Shown here one piece after another: positions 1 to 8,067 of a stretch of 21,535 bases of DNA. Origin of the DNA: Thiobacillus denitrificans (GTDB taxonomy: Bacteria > Pseudomonadota > Gammaproteobacteria > Burkholderiales > Thiobacillaceae); assembly GCA_002424845.1 (NCBI GenBank), contig DILD01000060.1, forward strand, positions 1 through 21,535, in the 5' to 3' direction. Position numbers and translations under genes: made by a program. Position 1 is the stretch's first letter. The number at the start of each line of letters is the position of its first letter. The notes beneath the pieces are model-generated. The model had not been told where the DNA came from. It saw only the letters and a program-made list of their open reading frames with translations, and searched no databases.

Positions 1-83
1 ATGAACTGGCTCTGGAATTTGCCCTGCGCCACCTCCAAAACAGGACCGCCCATGGATCTCAGAAAACTGAAAAAGCTCATTGA
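1..83 (+). CDS. aroQ: 3-dehydroquinate dehydratase, type II (C-terminal end only)
   Basis: Only the last 27 codons are in the window, read in the frame starting at base 3. They encode ELALEFALRHLQNRTAHGSQ plus six more residues, then TGA at 81-83. The LALEFALRHL stretch looks like the final helix of type II dehydroquinase (shikimate pathway), which in many beta- and gammaproteobacteria lies directly upstream of accB. The frame runs 32 nt into accB, so the two genes overlap if both reads are right. The assignment rests on a short tail plus known gene order and is therefore moderate; the tail after the helix is longer than I would expect for AroQ. Confidence 0.5.
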   Translation, partial: ELALEFALRHLQNRTAHGSQKTEKAH

Positions 84-498
84 CCTGGTCGAAGCCTCCG
101 GCATCGCCGAGCTCGAAATCACCGAAGGTGAAGAAAAAGTCCGTATCGCCAAAAGCATTGCCGGCGCGCCGATGATGATGCACGCCCCGCAAATGATGCA
201 TGCGCCCGCCCCTGCAGCAGCCGTGCCGGCCGCCGCAGAGCCGGCCGAGGACGCCGTGCCGGAAGGCCATATTGTGCGTTCGCCCATGGTCGGCACTTTC
301 TACCGCGCACCAGCACCGGGCTCCAAGAACTTTGCCGAGGTCGGACAGCAGGTCAGCGCCGGCGACACGCTGTGCATCATCGAAGCGATGAAACTGCTGA
401 ACGAGATCGAATCCGACCAGGGCGGCGTCATCAAGGCCATCCTGGTCGAAAACGGCCAGCCGGTGGAATACGGCGAACCCCTGTTTGTGATTGGGTAA
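52..498 (+). CDS. accB: Biotin carboxyl carrier protein of acetyl-CoA carboxylase
   Basis: This protein carries the biotin that shuttles CO2 between biotin carboxylase (AccC, next gene) and the carboxyltransferase in the first committed step of fatty acid synthesis; it is cytosolic. The 148-residue product has an N-terminal helix region (MDLRKLKKLIDLVEASGI), a Met/Ala/Pro-rich linker at about 35-70, and a C-terminal biotinyl domain. The biotinylation motif EAMKLLNEI is intact with the acceptor Lys at 114. I chose ATG 52 because family members begin MDLRKLKKL and AGGA lies 7 nt upstream; an in-frame ATG at base 1 would add 17 atypical residues that fall in the aroQ tail. Identification is secure. 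Confidence 0.97.
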   Translation: MDLRKLKKLIDLVEASGIAELEITEGEEKVRIAKSIAGAPMMMHAPQMMHAPAPAAAVPAAAEPAEDAVPEGHIVRSPMVGTFYRAPAPGSKNFAEVGQQVSAGDTLCIIEAMKLLNEIESDQGGVIKAILVENGQPVEYGEPLFVIG

Positions 499-503
499 GG
501 TGT

Positions 504-520
504 CTGGCGTGAGGCGCCAG
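504..520. repeat. Small hairpin in the accB-accC gap, with words shared with the accC-prmA dyad
   Basis: CTGGCG (504-509) pairs with CGCCAG (515-520) around the loop TGAGG. The 68-nt gap also holds GTAAGG at 495-500, overlapping the accB stop codon, GTGAGGCG at 509-516 and CTCACC near its end. These words recur in the dyad after accC. It may be a degenerate member of the same repeat family; the arms are too diverged to be sure. Confidence 0.4.
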
Positions 521-566
521 GCGCCCGCACACTCCGCACCGCATTCCTCACCGAGCCTCAAAAACC

Positions 567-1913
<1,347 letters not shown>

Positions 1914-1925
<12 letters not shown>

Positions 1926-1995
1926 GGGGTAAGGCGTTGCCATGCCCGCGCCACCCCCAATTCCGTCCCTTACGCCTAATCCCTCACGCCTCACC
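1914..1995. repeat. accC-prmA intergenic inverted repeat built of GTGAGGCG/GTAAGG words
   Basis: The left arm, 1914-1937, begins GGTGAGGCGTAAGG. Its reverse complement is found at 1972-1995 with 3 mismatches in 24, separated by a 34-nt spacer. The arms are made of degenerate 7-nt units (TGAGGCG, TAAGGGG, TAAGGCG). The left arm includes the accC stop codon, and the right arm ends 6 nt before the prmA ATG, so it fills the gap between the genes and leaves no Shine-Dalgarno for prmA. No T-run follows, so it is not an ordinary intrinsic terminator. Confidence 0.85.
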
Positions 1996-2001
1996 TTTCC
2001 C

Positions 2002-2892
2002 ATGCCCTGGCAATCCGTCCGTATCCTTGTCGACTCCAAAGAGGCCGAGCCGTTATCCGACGCGCTGATGGAAGCGGGCGCACTGTCGGTCTCGCTGGAA
2101 GACGCCGACGCCGGCACGCTGGACGAAACGCCGCTGTTCGGCGAGCCGGATCATCCGACCGCCGAACTGTGGCCGCGCAGCATTGCGGCAGTCCTGCTCG
2201 ATGAGCATGCCGACGTGGCGAAAACGCTGGCCATCGCGGCGAAACAGGCGGACATACCCGTTCCCACCGAATACACGGTTGAAGCCGTAGCCGAGCAGGA
2301 CTGGGTGCGCCTCACCCAGTCGCAGTTCGACCCCATTCCGATTTCGCCGCGTCTGTGGATCGTGCCGACCTGGCACGAAGCGCCCGACAGCCATGCCATC
2401 AACCTCAAGCTTGACCCCGGCCTCGCCTTCGGCACCGGCAGCCACCCGACCACCCGGCTATGCCTGCGCTGGCTCGACGAACACCTGCACGGCGGCGAGA
2501 CCCTGCTGGATTACGGTTGCGGCTCCGGCATTCTCGCTATCGCGGCCGCCAAACTCGGGGCAGCAAGGGTTGATGGGGTCGATATCGATGCGCAAGCCAT
2601 CACGGCCTCACACGACAACGCCGAATTGAATGAGGTGCGTGCGCACTTTTGCCTGCCCGGGGAACTCGCCCCCGGACAATATGATGTGGTTGTCGCCAAC
2701 ATCCTCACCAATCCGCTCAAGGGCATGGCCCCCCTGCTGGCGGGCAGAGTGCAGTCCGGTGGGCGACTGGTGCTGTCCGGTATTCTGGCCGAACAGGCCG
2801 AGGAGGTGATGGCGGTCTACCGCGAATGGTTTGTTTTCGATCCCCCGGCAATCGATGAAGGCTGGGTGCGCCTGGCTGGCATCAAGCAGTGA
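2002..2892 (+). CDS. prmA: Ribosomal protein L11 methyltransferase
   Basis: PrmA is the SAM-dependent enzyme that trimethylates ribosomal protein L11. The 296-residue product has the N-terminal L11-recognition domain (about 1-60) and a Rossmann methyltransferase domain. The signature LDPGLAFGTGSHPTT is at 137-151, the SAM-binding loop DYGCGSG at 170-176, and the NILTNPL catalytic-type motif at 233-239 (NILANPL is usual). I chose ATG 2002 because the family starts MPW-; an in-frame ATG at 1942 would encode the spacer and right arm of the preceding repeat. No clear Shine-Dalgarno precedes it. The stop overlaps the GTG start of the next gene by 3 nt (GTGA), implying coupled translation. Confidence 0.96.
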   Translation: MPWQSVRILVDSKEAEPLSDALMEAGALSVSLEDADAGTLDETPLFGEPDHPTAELWPRSIAAVLLDEHADVAKTLAIAAKQADIPVPTEYTVEAVAEQDWVRLTQSQFDPIPISPRLWIVPTWHEAPDSHAINLKLDPGLAFGTGSHPTTRLCLRWLDEHLHGGETLLDYGCGSGILAIAAAKLGAARVDGVDIDAQAITASHDNAELNEVRAHFCLPGELAPGQYDVVVANILTNPLKGMAPLLAGRVQSGGRLVLSGILAEQAEEVMAVYREWFVFDPPAIDEGWVRLAGIKQ

Positions 2893-3776
2893 GCTACAGA
2901 ACCACTTGCCCTCAATGCACCAGCATATTCCGTCTCGGCGAACTGCAACTCGGTGCCGCTGACGGATGGGCTCAATGCGGCGTGTGCGGTGCGGCATTCG
3001 ACGTGCGGCCAAGCCTGCTTCTGGAAGATGGCTCAGCCCTTCCCGCGCCGACTTCCGCCAACCAGAACGAAACCAGGCAGGATGCACCGCAAATGCCCCC
3101 CCCAATGGAGGAGGCCGGCCTCGACGAACCTGCACGACACGAACCGTCGTTCGATCTGCCCCCCATCGCCGCACCCGACATATGGACAGCCGGCCCGTCT
3201 CTCGACGAGACTCACGCGGCCGAACCTGTTGCTGCGAGCAGACCAAGCCCGCCCGCAGGATACGTCGAACACACGCGCCCCTTTGCCCGCCCATCGAAAC
3301 CGAACCGGATCATGCCTTGGGTATGGGGCCTGGCCAGCACGCTGCTGCTCGCGCTGCTGCTTGCACAGAGCGCCTATTTTCTGCGCGACACTCTTGCCAA
3401 CAAGGTGCCACAAGTCCGTCCCGCGCTTGTGCAGGCCTGCGCTGTGCTCGGCTGCCGCCTGTCCCTGCCGAAAAACCTGGATTTGCTGCAAATCATCGGC
3501 TCCGATCTGGAAACCGAGCCGAACGGCAACCTGACGCTCAGTCTCACCCTTGGCAACCGTGCCGGCCACGCCCAGACCTGGCCCATGCTGGTACTTACCC
3601 TCACCGACCAGCGCAACCGCCCGCTGGCACGCCGCAGCTTCGCGCCCAGTGAATATCTCGACGACGCCCGGCGTATCGCCGCAGGCATCCCGCCGCGCAG
3701 CGAACAGCCCTTGAGCCTGCCCCTGACAGTGAACAAACTGGCGCCGATGGGATTCAGCCTGAAGCTAACCTATTAG
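2889..3776 (+). CDS. Zinc-ribbon and DUF3426 domain membrane protein
   Basis: The function is unknown. This 295-residue protein starts at GTG 2889, overlapping the prmA stop. It has an N-terminal zinc ribbon of the MJ0042 type (C7-x2-C10 and C30-x2-C33), then a long Pro/Ala/Glu-rich low-complexity linker (about 45-135). One transmembrane helix follows at about 141-165 (IMPWVWGLASTLLLALLLAQ), and the C-terminal DUF3426 domain runs to the end. This places the zinc ribbon in the cytoplasm and the C-terminal domain in the periplasm if the helix runs in-to-out (inference). Proteins of this architecture commonly follow prmA in betaproteobacteria. It is the last gene before the riboswitch. Confidence 0.9.
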   Translation: MSYRTTCPQCTSIFRLGELQLGAADGWAQCGVCGAAFDVRPSLLLEDGSALPAPTSANQNETRQDAPQMPPPMEEAGLDEPARHEPSFDLPPIAAPDIWTAGPSLDETHAAEPVAASRPSPPAGYVEHTRPFARPSKPNRIMPWVWGLASTLLLALLLAQSAYFLRDTLANKVPQVRPALVQACAVLGCRLSLPKNLDLLQIIGSDLETEPNGNLTLSLTLGNRAGHAQTWPMLVLTLTDQRNRPLARRSFAPSEYLDDARRIAAGIPPRSEQPLSLPLTVNKLAPMGFSLKLTY

Positions 3777-3808
3777 CGCCAAGGCTGGTCGGCCTGCTGC
3801 TTCTTCGG

Positions 3809-3814
3809 TATAGT
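3809..3814 (+). promoter_or_regulatory. Probable -10 box of the gcv operon
   Basis: TATAGT lies 11 nt before the first riboswitch helix, which would put transcription start near 3820. No convincing -35 hexamer is found 16-18 nt upstream, so activator dependence or a weak promoter is possible. This is a pattern call only. Confidence 0.45.
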
Positions 3815-3824
3815 GCGCATTCCC

Positions 3825-4023
3825 GTTGCGGGAGAGCGCATGCACCGCATGCCGCCGAAGGCGCAATTCACCCGGAATCGCTCAGGCAAAAGGACCGCAA
3901 CCCCCAGGAGCCATCCTGGGAAAACACTCTGGAGAGCGCGATCGCATGATCGCCACCGAAGGGGCAGCGGTTCGCTGGTTTAACCAACCGGAAACCGTAA
4001 TCTCTCAGGTACCAAGGACAGAG
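3825..4023 (+). ncRNA. Tandem glycine riboswitch (two aptamers)
   Basis: Aptamer 1 is 3825-3901. P1 pairs GTTGCGG (3825-3831) with CCGCAAC (3895-3901), and inside are GAGAG, GCCGAAGGCGCAA (3853-3865) and CTCAGGCAAAAGGAC (3881-3895). Aptamer 2 is 3927-4023. P1 pairs CTCTG (3927-3931) with CAGAG (4019-4023), and inside are GGAGAG, CACCGAAGGGGCA (3954-3966) and CTCAGG...AAGGAC (4004-4019). These match the glycine aptamer core in both copies. The linker 3902-3926 contains an extra perfect 7-bp hairpin, CCCAGGA/TCCTGGG, with loop GCCA at 3903-3920. The riboswitch sits directly before gcvT; glycine binding is expected to turn on glycine cleavage genes. Confidence 0.95.
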
Positions 4024-4055
4024 GGGTGAAGCAAATCCGCGCTTCACCCTTTTTT
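4024..4055 (+). terminator. Intrinsic terminator serving as the riboswitch expression platform
   Basis: GGGTGAAGC (4024-4032) pairs perfectly with GCTTCACCC (4041-4049), followed by six T residues (4050-4055), one A and further T. The stem begins at the base immediately after the closing P1 strand of aptamer 2, so aptamer folding and terminator formation can be coupled. It lies 14 nt before gcvT, consistent with glycine-dependent antitermination. Which state favours read-through is inferred from the known gcv riboswitches. Confidence 0.88.
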
Positions 4056-4069
4056 ATTTTTGGTGCCTT

Positions 4070-5164
4070 ATGTCCAATCAAGCAGCGCTCAAACACACCC
4101 CGCTCAACGTCACCCACCGCGAACTCGGCGCCAAGATGGTCGACTTCGGCGGCTGGGACATGCCTGTCAACTACGGCTCGCAGATCGAAGAGCATCACAC
4201 CGTACGCTCGGGCTGCGGCCTGTTCGACGTCTCCCACATGCTGCCGCTCGACATCCGCGGCGCCAACGTGCGTCCCTTCCTGCGCCGGCTGGTGGCCAAC
4301 AACGTCGACAAGCTGCAGGTGTCCGGCAAGGCATTGTATTCGTGCATGCTGAACGAGGCCGGTGGTGTCATCGACGACCTCATCATCTATTTCATGGACG
4401 AGACCTGGTTTCGCCTGGTGGTCAACGCCGGCACCGCGGAAAAAGACCTCGCGTGGATGGAGAAAATGAATGCCGATTGGGGCATGGGCCTCACCCTCAC
4501 GCCGCGCCGCGACCTCGCGATGATCGCGATCCAGGGCCCGAACGCGACGCAGGTGCTGAACGAGGCGCTGCCCGGCGTCGACCAGATCACCGCCAGCCTC
4601 AAGCCCTTCAACGCCGCCGCGATGGGCGAGATGTTCATCGCCCGCACCGGCTACACCGGCGAGGACGGCTACGAAGTGATGGTGCTGGCGAAATCCGCGC
4701 CCTTCTTCTGGAAAGCGCTGATGGAAGCCGGCGGCAAGCCGATCGGGCTGGGCGCGCGCGACACCCTTCGGCTGGAAGCCGGCATGAACCTCTACGGCCA
4801 GGACATGGACGACACCACCAGCCCGCTGGAATCCGGCCTGGCGTGGACGGTGGACCTGAAGACCGAACGCGACTTCGTCGGCCGCGCCGCGCTGGAAAAG
4901 AGTGAAGTGACGAAACAGCTTGCCGGCCTGCTGCTACTCGACCGCGGCGTGCTGCGCAGCCACCAGAAAGTTCACACGAAAAACGGCGACGGCGAGATCA
5001 CTTCCGGCACGTTTTCGCCTACGATGCAGCAATCCATCGCGCTCGCCCGCATCCCGCTCGGCATCGCCCCGGGCGAGGAAGTCGAGGTCGAGGTTCGCGA
5101 CAAGAAACTGAAAGCCAAAGTGGTGAAATACCCGTTCGTGCGCAACGGAAAAGTGTTGATTTAA
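4070..5164 (+). CDS. gcvT: Aminomethyltransferase, T-protein of the glycine cleavage system
   Basis: GcvT transfers the methylene unit from the aminomethyl-lipoyl H-protein to tetrahydrofolate, releasing ammonia. The 364-residue length is normal. Family landmarks are MVDFGGWDMPVNYGSQ near the N-terminus, GLFDVSHM at 50-57, the GGVIDDLIIY segment with the folate-site Asp pair at 102-103, and GYTGEDGYEV in the middle. ATG 4070 follows the riboswitch terminator and has only a weak GGTG upstream. It is the first gene of the gcv operon, and a CGCGAAG inverted repeat separates it from gcvH. Confidence 0.97.
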   Translation: MSNQAALKHTPLNVTHRELGAKMVDFGGWDMPVNYGSQIEEHHTVRSGCGLFDVSHMLPLDIRGANVRPFLRRLVANNVDKLQVSGKALYSCMLNEAGGVIDDLIIYFMDETWFRLVVNAGTAEKDLAWMEKMNADWGMGLTLTPRRDLAMIAIQGPNATQVLNEALPGVDQITASLKPFNAAAMGEMFIARTGYTGEDGYEVMVLAKSAPFFWKALMEAGGKPIGLGARDTLRLEAGMNLYGQDMDDTTSPLESGLAWTVDLKTERDFVGRAALEKSEVTKQLAGLLLLDRGVLRSHQKVHTKNGDGEITSGTFSPTMQQSIALARIPLGIAPGEEVEVEVRDKKLKAKVVKYPFVRNGKVLI

Positions 5165-5177
5165 TAAAAACTATTTG

Positions 5178-5258
5178 ATCCGCGAAGGACGCGAAGAAAC
5201 GCGAAGCAAACCCAGGCCGTTATTGATTTTCTTCGCGCCCTTCGCGTCCTTCGCGGAT
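5178..5258. repeat. CGCGAAG inverted repeat, copy 1 (gcvT-gcvH)
   Basis: The left arm 5178-5206 (ATCCGCGAAGGACGCGAAG..., three CGCGAAG words) is mirrored by the right arm 5231-5258, with mismatches only in the third unit. The central spacer is 24 nt. It begins 13 nt after the gcvT stop and ends 25 nt before gcvH. The flanks differ from those of copies 2 and 3. Confidence 0.93.
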
Positions 5259-5283
5259 AAACCCCGATATAACTGGAGCAAAC

Positions 5284-5673
5284 ATGAACATTCCTGCTGA
5301 CCTCAAATACACCCCCAGCCACGAATGGGTGCGCGTCGAAGCCGACGGCACATTGACCGTTGGCATCACCCACCACGCGCAGGACCTGCTCGGCGACATG
5401 GTGTTCATTGAAACCCCGGCTGCCGGCCGCACCCTTGCCAAGGGCGAGGAATGCGCAGTGGTCGAATCGGTGAAAGCCGCGTCCGACGTCTACGCCCCGG
5501 TTGCCGGCGAAGTCATCGCCGCCAACGGCGACGTCGAGGCCAGCCCCGAATCGGTGAACAAGGACGCCTACAGCGCATGGATGTTCAAGTTGAAGCCGGC
5601 GAATCCCACTGACGTCGCCGAACTTCTGGACGCCGCGGCCTACCAGAAGCTGGTCGAATCGGAAGCTCATTAA
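5284..5673 (+). CDS. gcvH: Glycine cleavage system H protein
   Basis: This is the lipoyl carrier that moves the aminomethyl intermediate between the P, T and L proteins. The 129-residue length is normal. It begins MNIPADLKYTPSHEWVR, as in the family, and the lipoylation segment AVVESVKAASDVYAPVAG has the acceptor Lys at 64. A GGAG Shine-Dalgarno lies 6 nt before ATG 5284. The gene lies between two copies of the CGCGAAG repeat, so its message segment would be bounded by two stable hairpins. That might help set its level relative to the other subunits (inference). Confidence 0.97.
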   Translation: MNIPADLKYTPSHEWVRVEADGTLTVGITHHAQDLLGDMVFIETPAAGRTLAKGEECAVVESVKAASDVYAPVAGEVIAANGDVEASPESVNKDAYSAWMFKLKPANPTDVAELLDAAAYQKLVESEAH

Positions 5674-5679
5674 TTTTTC

Positions 5680-5782
5680 ATCCGCGAAGGACGCGAAGAG
5701 ACGCGAAGAGACGCGAAGCAAAACCAGAAACCATGCGTTTTGCCTTTGATTTTCTTCGTGTCCCTTCGCGTTCTTCGCGGAT
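5680..5782. repeat. CGCGAAG inverted repeat, copy 2 (gcvH-gcvPA)
   Basis: The left arm 5680-5718 has four CGCGAAG words at 10-nt spacing (GACGCGAAGA units), and the right arm 5754-5782 has three complementary words. It shares outer flanks with copy 3: TAATTTTT...CATCCGCGAAG on the left, where TAA is the gcvH stop, and CGCGGATAACAAGGTTTTGA on the right. The AAGG of the right flank is the likely Shine-Dalgarno of gcvPA. Confidence 0.93.
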
Positions 5783-5798
5783 AACAAGGTTTTGACCC

Positions 5799-7190
5799 AT
5801 GCCCTTCATTCCCCACACTGAAGAAGACGTCTCCGCCATGCTCGGCGCCATCGGCGCGGCCAGCATCGAGACGCTGTTCGACGAAATCCCCGCCGCGCTG
5901 AAGACCGGCAAGCTCAAGGACGTGCCCGACGGCCTGCCGGAAATGGCGGTGGCACGGCTGATGCAGGAACGTGCCTCGCAGGACGGCTTCTGGTCCAACT
6001 TCATCGGCGCCGGCGTCTACGAGCACCACATCCCTGCGGCGATCTGGCAGATCACCACGCGCGGTGAGTTCTATTCCGCCTATACGCCCTATCAGGCGGA
6101 GGCGAGCCAGGGCACGCTGCAGCTGATCTACGAATACCAGACCATGATGACCCGGCTGACCGGACTCGACGTATCGAACGCGTCCTTGTACGACGGTGCC
6201 TCGGCGCTGGCCGAGGCAGTGCTGATGGCGGTGCGCTCGCACAAGACCTCGCGCCGCGTGCTGGTGCCGAAAACGGTGCATCCGATCTATCGCCGCGTGG
6301 TCAACACGACCGTCAAGAACCAGGGCATCGAGCTGGTCGAGCTCGACTTCGACGCCGCCACCGGTCAGACCGTGCTGCCGGACGACCCCGGCGCCTTCGC
6401 CGGCCTCGTCATTCCGCAGCCCAACTTCTTCGGCGTGCTGGAAGACGTCCACGCGCTGACCGACTGGGCGCATGAGAAAGGTGCGCTGGCGATTGCGCTG
6501 GTCAATCCCACCACACTGGCGGTGCTGGAAGCGCCCGGCCAGTGGGGCAGCCGTGTTAATCAAAGCGGCGGCGCCGACATCGCGGTAGGCGAAGGCCAGC
6601 CGCTGGGCGCGCCGATGGCCTCGGGCGGCCCCTACTTCGGTTTCATGTGCTGCCGCCAGGAATTCGTGCGGCAGATGCCGGGACGCATCGTCGGCCGCAC
6701 CGTCGACCTCGACGGCAAGCCCGGTTTCACCCTGACACTGCAGGCGCGCGAGCAGCACATCCGCCGCTCCAAGGCGACCTCCAACATTTGCACCAACCAG
6801 GGTCTGGTGGTCACCGCAGCGACGCAATACATGGCGCTGCTGGGTCCGCAGGGACTCGCCAAGGTAGCGTCCGCCAGCCATGCCGGCACCGTCGCACTGG
6901 CTGAAAAGCTGGCGGCAGCTCCTGGCGTGACGCGCGCGTTTGTCAGCCCCTTCTTTCACGAAGTGGTGCTAATACTGAACGACAACGCGAAGGATGTGCT
7001 GCGTGCGCTGCGCGCGCAGGGCATCCTCGGCGGCCTCGATATTTCCGGCTGGTATCCCGAACTCGGGCAGGCCATTCTCGTCTGCGTCACCGAAACCAAG
7101 ACCGCCGCTGACCTCGACCATTACGTGCAACAAATGGAACGTATCCTGTCGAAGCGACGCGAAGCGCCGCCGTGCGCGTACAAGCGCTAA
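5799..7190 (+). CDS. gcvPA: Glycine dehydrogenase (decarboxylating), subunit 1
   Basis: This is the N-terminal half of the glycine cleavage P-protein in organisms where P is split into two chains; it pairs with GcvPB (8161-9612). The complex decarboxylates glycine and loads the aminomethyl group on GcvH. The 463-residue product starts with the family-typical MPFIPHTEEDVSAML and contains NASLYDGASALAEA and the LQAREQHIRRSKATSNICTN segment. It does not carry the PLP lysine, which is in subunit 2. The likely ribosome-binding AAGG lies in the right flank of repeat copy 2. The next gene starts 11 nt after the stop. Confidence 0.96.
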   Translation: MPFIPHTEEDVSAMLGAIGAASIETLFDEIPAALKTGKLKDVPDGLPEMAVARLMQERASQDGFWSNFIGAGVYEHHIPAAIWQITTRGEFYSAYTPYQAEASQGTLQLIYEYQTMMTRLTGLDVSNASLYDGASALAEAVLMAVRSHKTSRRVLVPKTVHPIYRRVVNTTVKNQGIELVELDFDAATGQTVLPDDPGAFAGLVIPQPNFFGVLEDVHALTDWAHEKGALAIALVNPTTLAVLEAPGQWGSRVNQSGGADIAVGEGQPLGAPMASGGPYFGFMCCRQEFVRQMPGRIVGRTVDLDGKPGFTLTLQAREQHIRRSKATSNICTNQGLVVTAATQYMALLGPQGLAKVASASHAGTVALAEKLAAAPGVTRAFVSPFFHEVVLILNDNAKDVLRALRAQGILGGLDISGWYPELGQAILVCVTETKTAADLDHYVQQMERILSKRREAPPCAYKR

Positions 7191-7201
7191 GGGACCGACA
7201 T

Positions 7202-7486
7202 ATGAGCGACGTGCAGCGCGATAAACCGTTCTACGACATGGCCGATGCGTATATCGCGCTGGCCAACACCCAGTTGAGCGAAGCGAAACCCAGCCGGGTG
7301 AGCGCGGCTGCGCTGTTTGCGGCAGCGCGTTTCAACGCCTTCGTGATCGCGGCGGCAGCCGAGAACAAGGCGCAGTTGATAGCGGAGAAGGAAGCCGCAA
7401 TTGCCTATTTCATGGACCAGTACGAAAAAATGCTGCGCGAGAATATCGACGAACACCTGACTCGCTACGATCAGCAAGGCAGTTAA
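7202..7486 (+). CDS. Small DUF3144-like protein
   Basis: This 94-residue protein is of unknown function. I recognise the pattern of DUF3144: FYDMADAYIALANTQL near the N-terminus, SAAALFAAARFNAF in the middle, and EKEAAIAYFMDQYEKMLRENIDEHL at the end. It is predicted helical, acidic and cytosolic, with no signal peptide or membrane segment. I chose ATG 7202 because AGGGA precedes it by about 8 nt and homologues start close to the FYD motif; an in-frame GTG at 7172 would overlap gcvPA. It lies 11 nt after gcvPA and before tpx, so it should be co-transcribed with glycine cleavage genes. Family assignment is from memory of the motif. Confidence 0.82.
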   Translation: MSDVQRDKPFYDMADAYIALANTQLSEAKPSRVSAAALFAAARFNAFVIAAAAENKAQLIAEKEAAIAYFMDQYEKMLRENIDEHLTRYDQQGS

Positions 7487-7558
7487 TGGGTACGCAATGC
7501 ACCGGGCGCGATCGTTAGTGCGTCCAGCATTTGACCGATTCATTCAAGGAGAACACAC

Positions 7559-8059
7559 ATGGCCGACGTTCTATTCAAAGGCACACCCTCCCACACCAGC
7601 GGCGATCTGCCCAGGATCGGCAGCCAGGCGCCGGACTTCAAGCTGACCGCCGGTGACCTCAGCGACGTATCGCTGGCCAACTTCAAGGGCAAGAAAAAAC
7701 TGTTGAGCATCGTGCATTCCCTTGACACCGGGACGTGCGCAAACAGCGCCAAGCGCTTTAACGATTTTGCGAAAGCACGTAACGACGTGGTCGTGCTCGT
7801 CGTGTCGTGCGACCTACCGTTCGCCCAGGCACGGTTCTGCACCGGTGAGGGTGTCAGCAACGTGGTCACGCTCTCGATGATGCGCGATCGCAAGTTCGCC
7901 GAGGATTACGGCGTACTGCTGCTCGACAGCCCGATCGCAGGCCTCTCCGCGCGCGCGACCCTGGTGCTCGACGAGAATGACAAGGTGCTGTACACGCAGA
8001 TGGGGCCGGAGCTGACCGTTGAGCCCGACTACGAACCCGCGCTGGCTGCATTGAAGTAA
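7559..8059 (+). CDS. tpx: Thiol peroxidase (atypical 2-Cys peroxiredoxin)
   Basis: Tpx reduces hydrogen peroxide and organic peroxides using thioredoxin. The 166-residue product matches E. coli Tpx throughout, for example VVSCDLPFAQARFC and EPDYEPALAALK. The peroxidatic Cys is 60, in SLDTGTC, the resolving Cys is 94, in ARFCTGEG, Thr57 is present, and the distal Arg is 132. The Pro normally found seven residues before the peroxidatic Cys (PS-DT-C) is His53 here (codon CAT). AAGGAG lies 7 nt before ATG 7559. It lies inside the gcv operon between the two P-protein subunit genes, an unusual position, and is followed by repeat copy 3, whose left edge contains its stop codon. Confidence 0.95.
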   Translation: MADVLFKGTPSHTSGDLPRIGSQAPDFKLTAGDLSDVSLANFKGKKKLLSIVHSLDTGTCANSAKRFNDFAKARNDVVVLVVSCDLPFAQARFCTGEGVSNVVTLSMMRDRKFAEDYGVLLLDSPIAGLSARATLVLDENDKVLYTQMGPELTVEPDYEPALAALK

Positions 8060-8067
8060 TTTTTTTC

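Noticed and set aside
1..51. Start of accB at base 1
   Set aside because: AccB proteins begin MDLRKLKKL; the extra 17 residues overlap the apparent aroQ tail in another frame.
1942..2001. Earlier ATG for prmA
   Set aside because: The added 20 residues would be encoded by the spacer and right arm of the intergenic dyad, and the family starts MPW- at 2002.
3826..4029. 67-codon open frame upstream of gcvT
   Set aside because: It lies entirely on the glycine riboswitch, whose conserved core explains the sequence; the translation resembles no protein.
7172..7201. GTG start for the DUF3144 gene overlapping gcvPA
   Set aside because: The ATG at 7202 has AGGGA at a good distance and matches the expected N-terminus.
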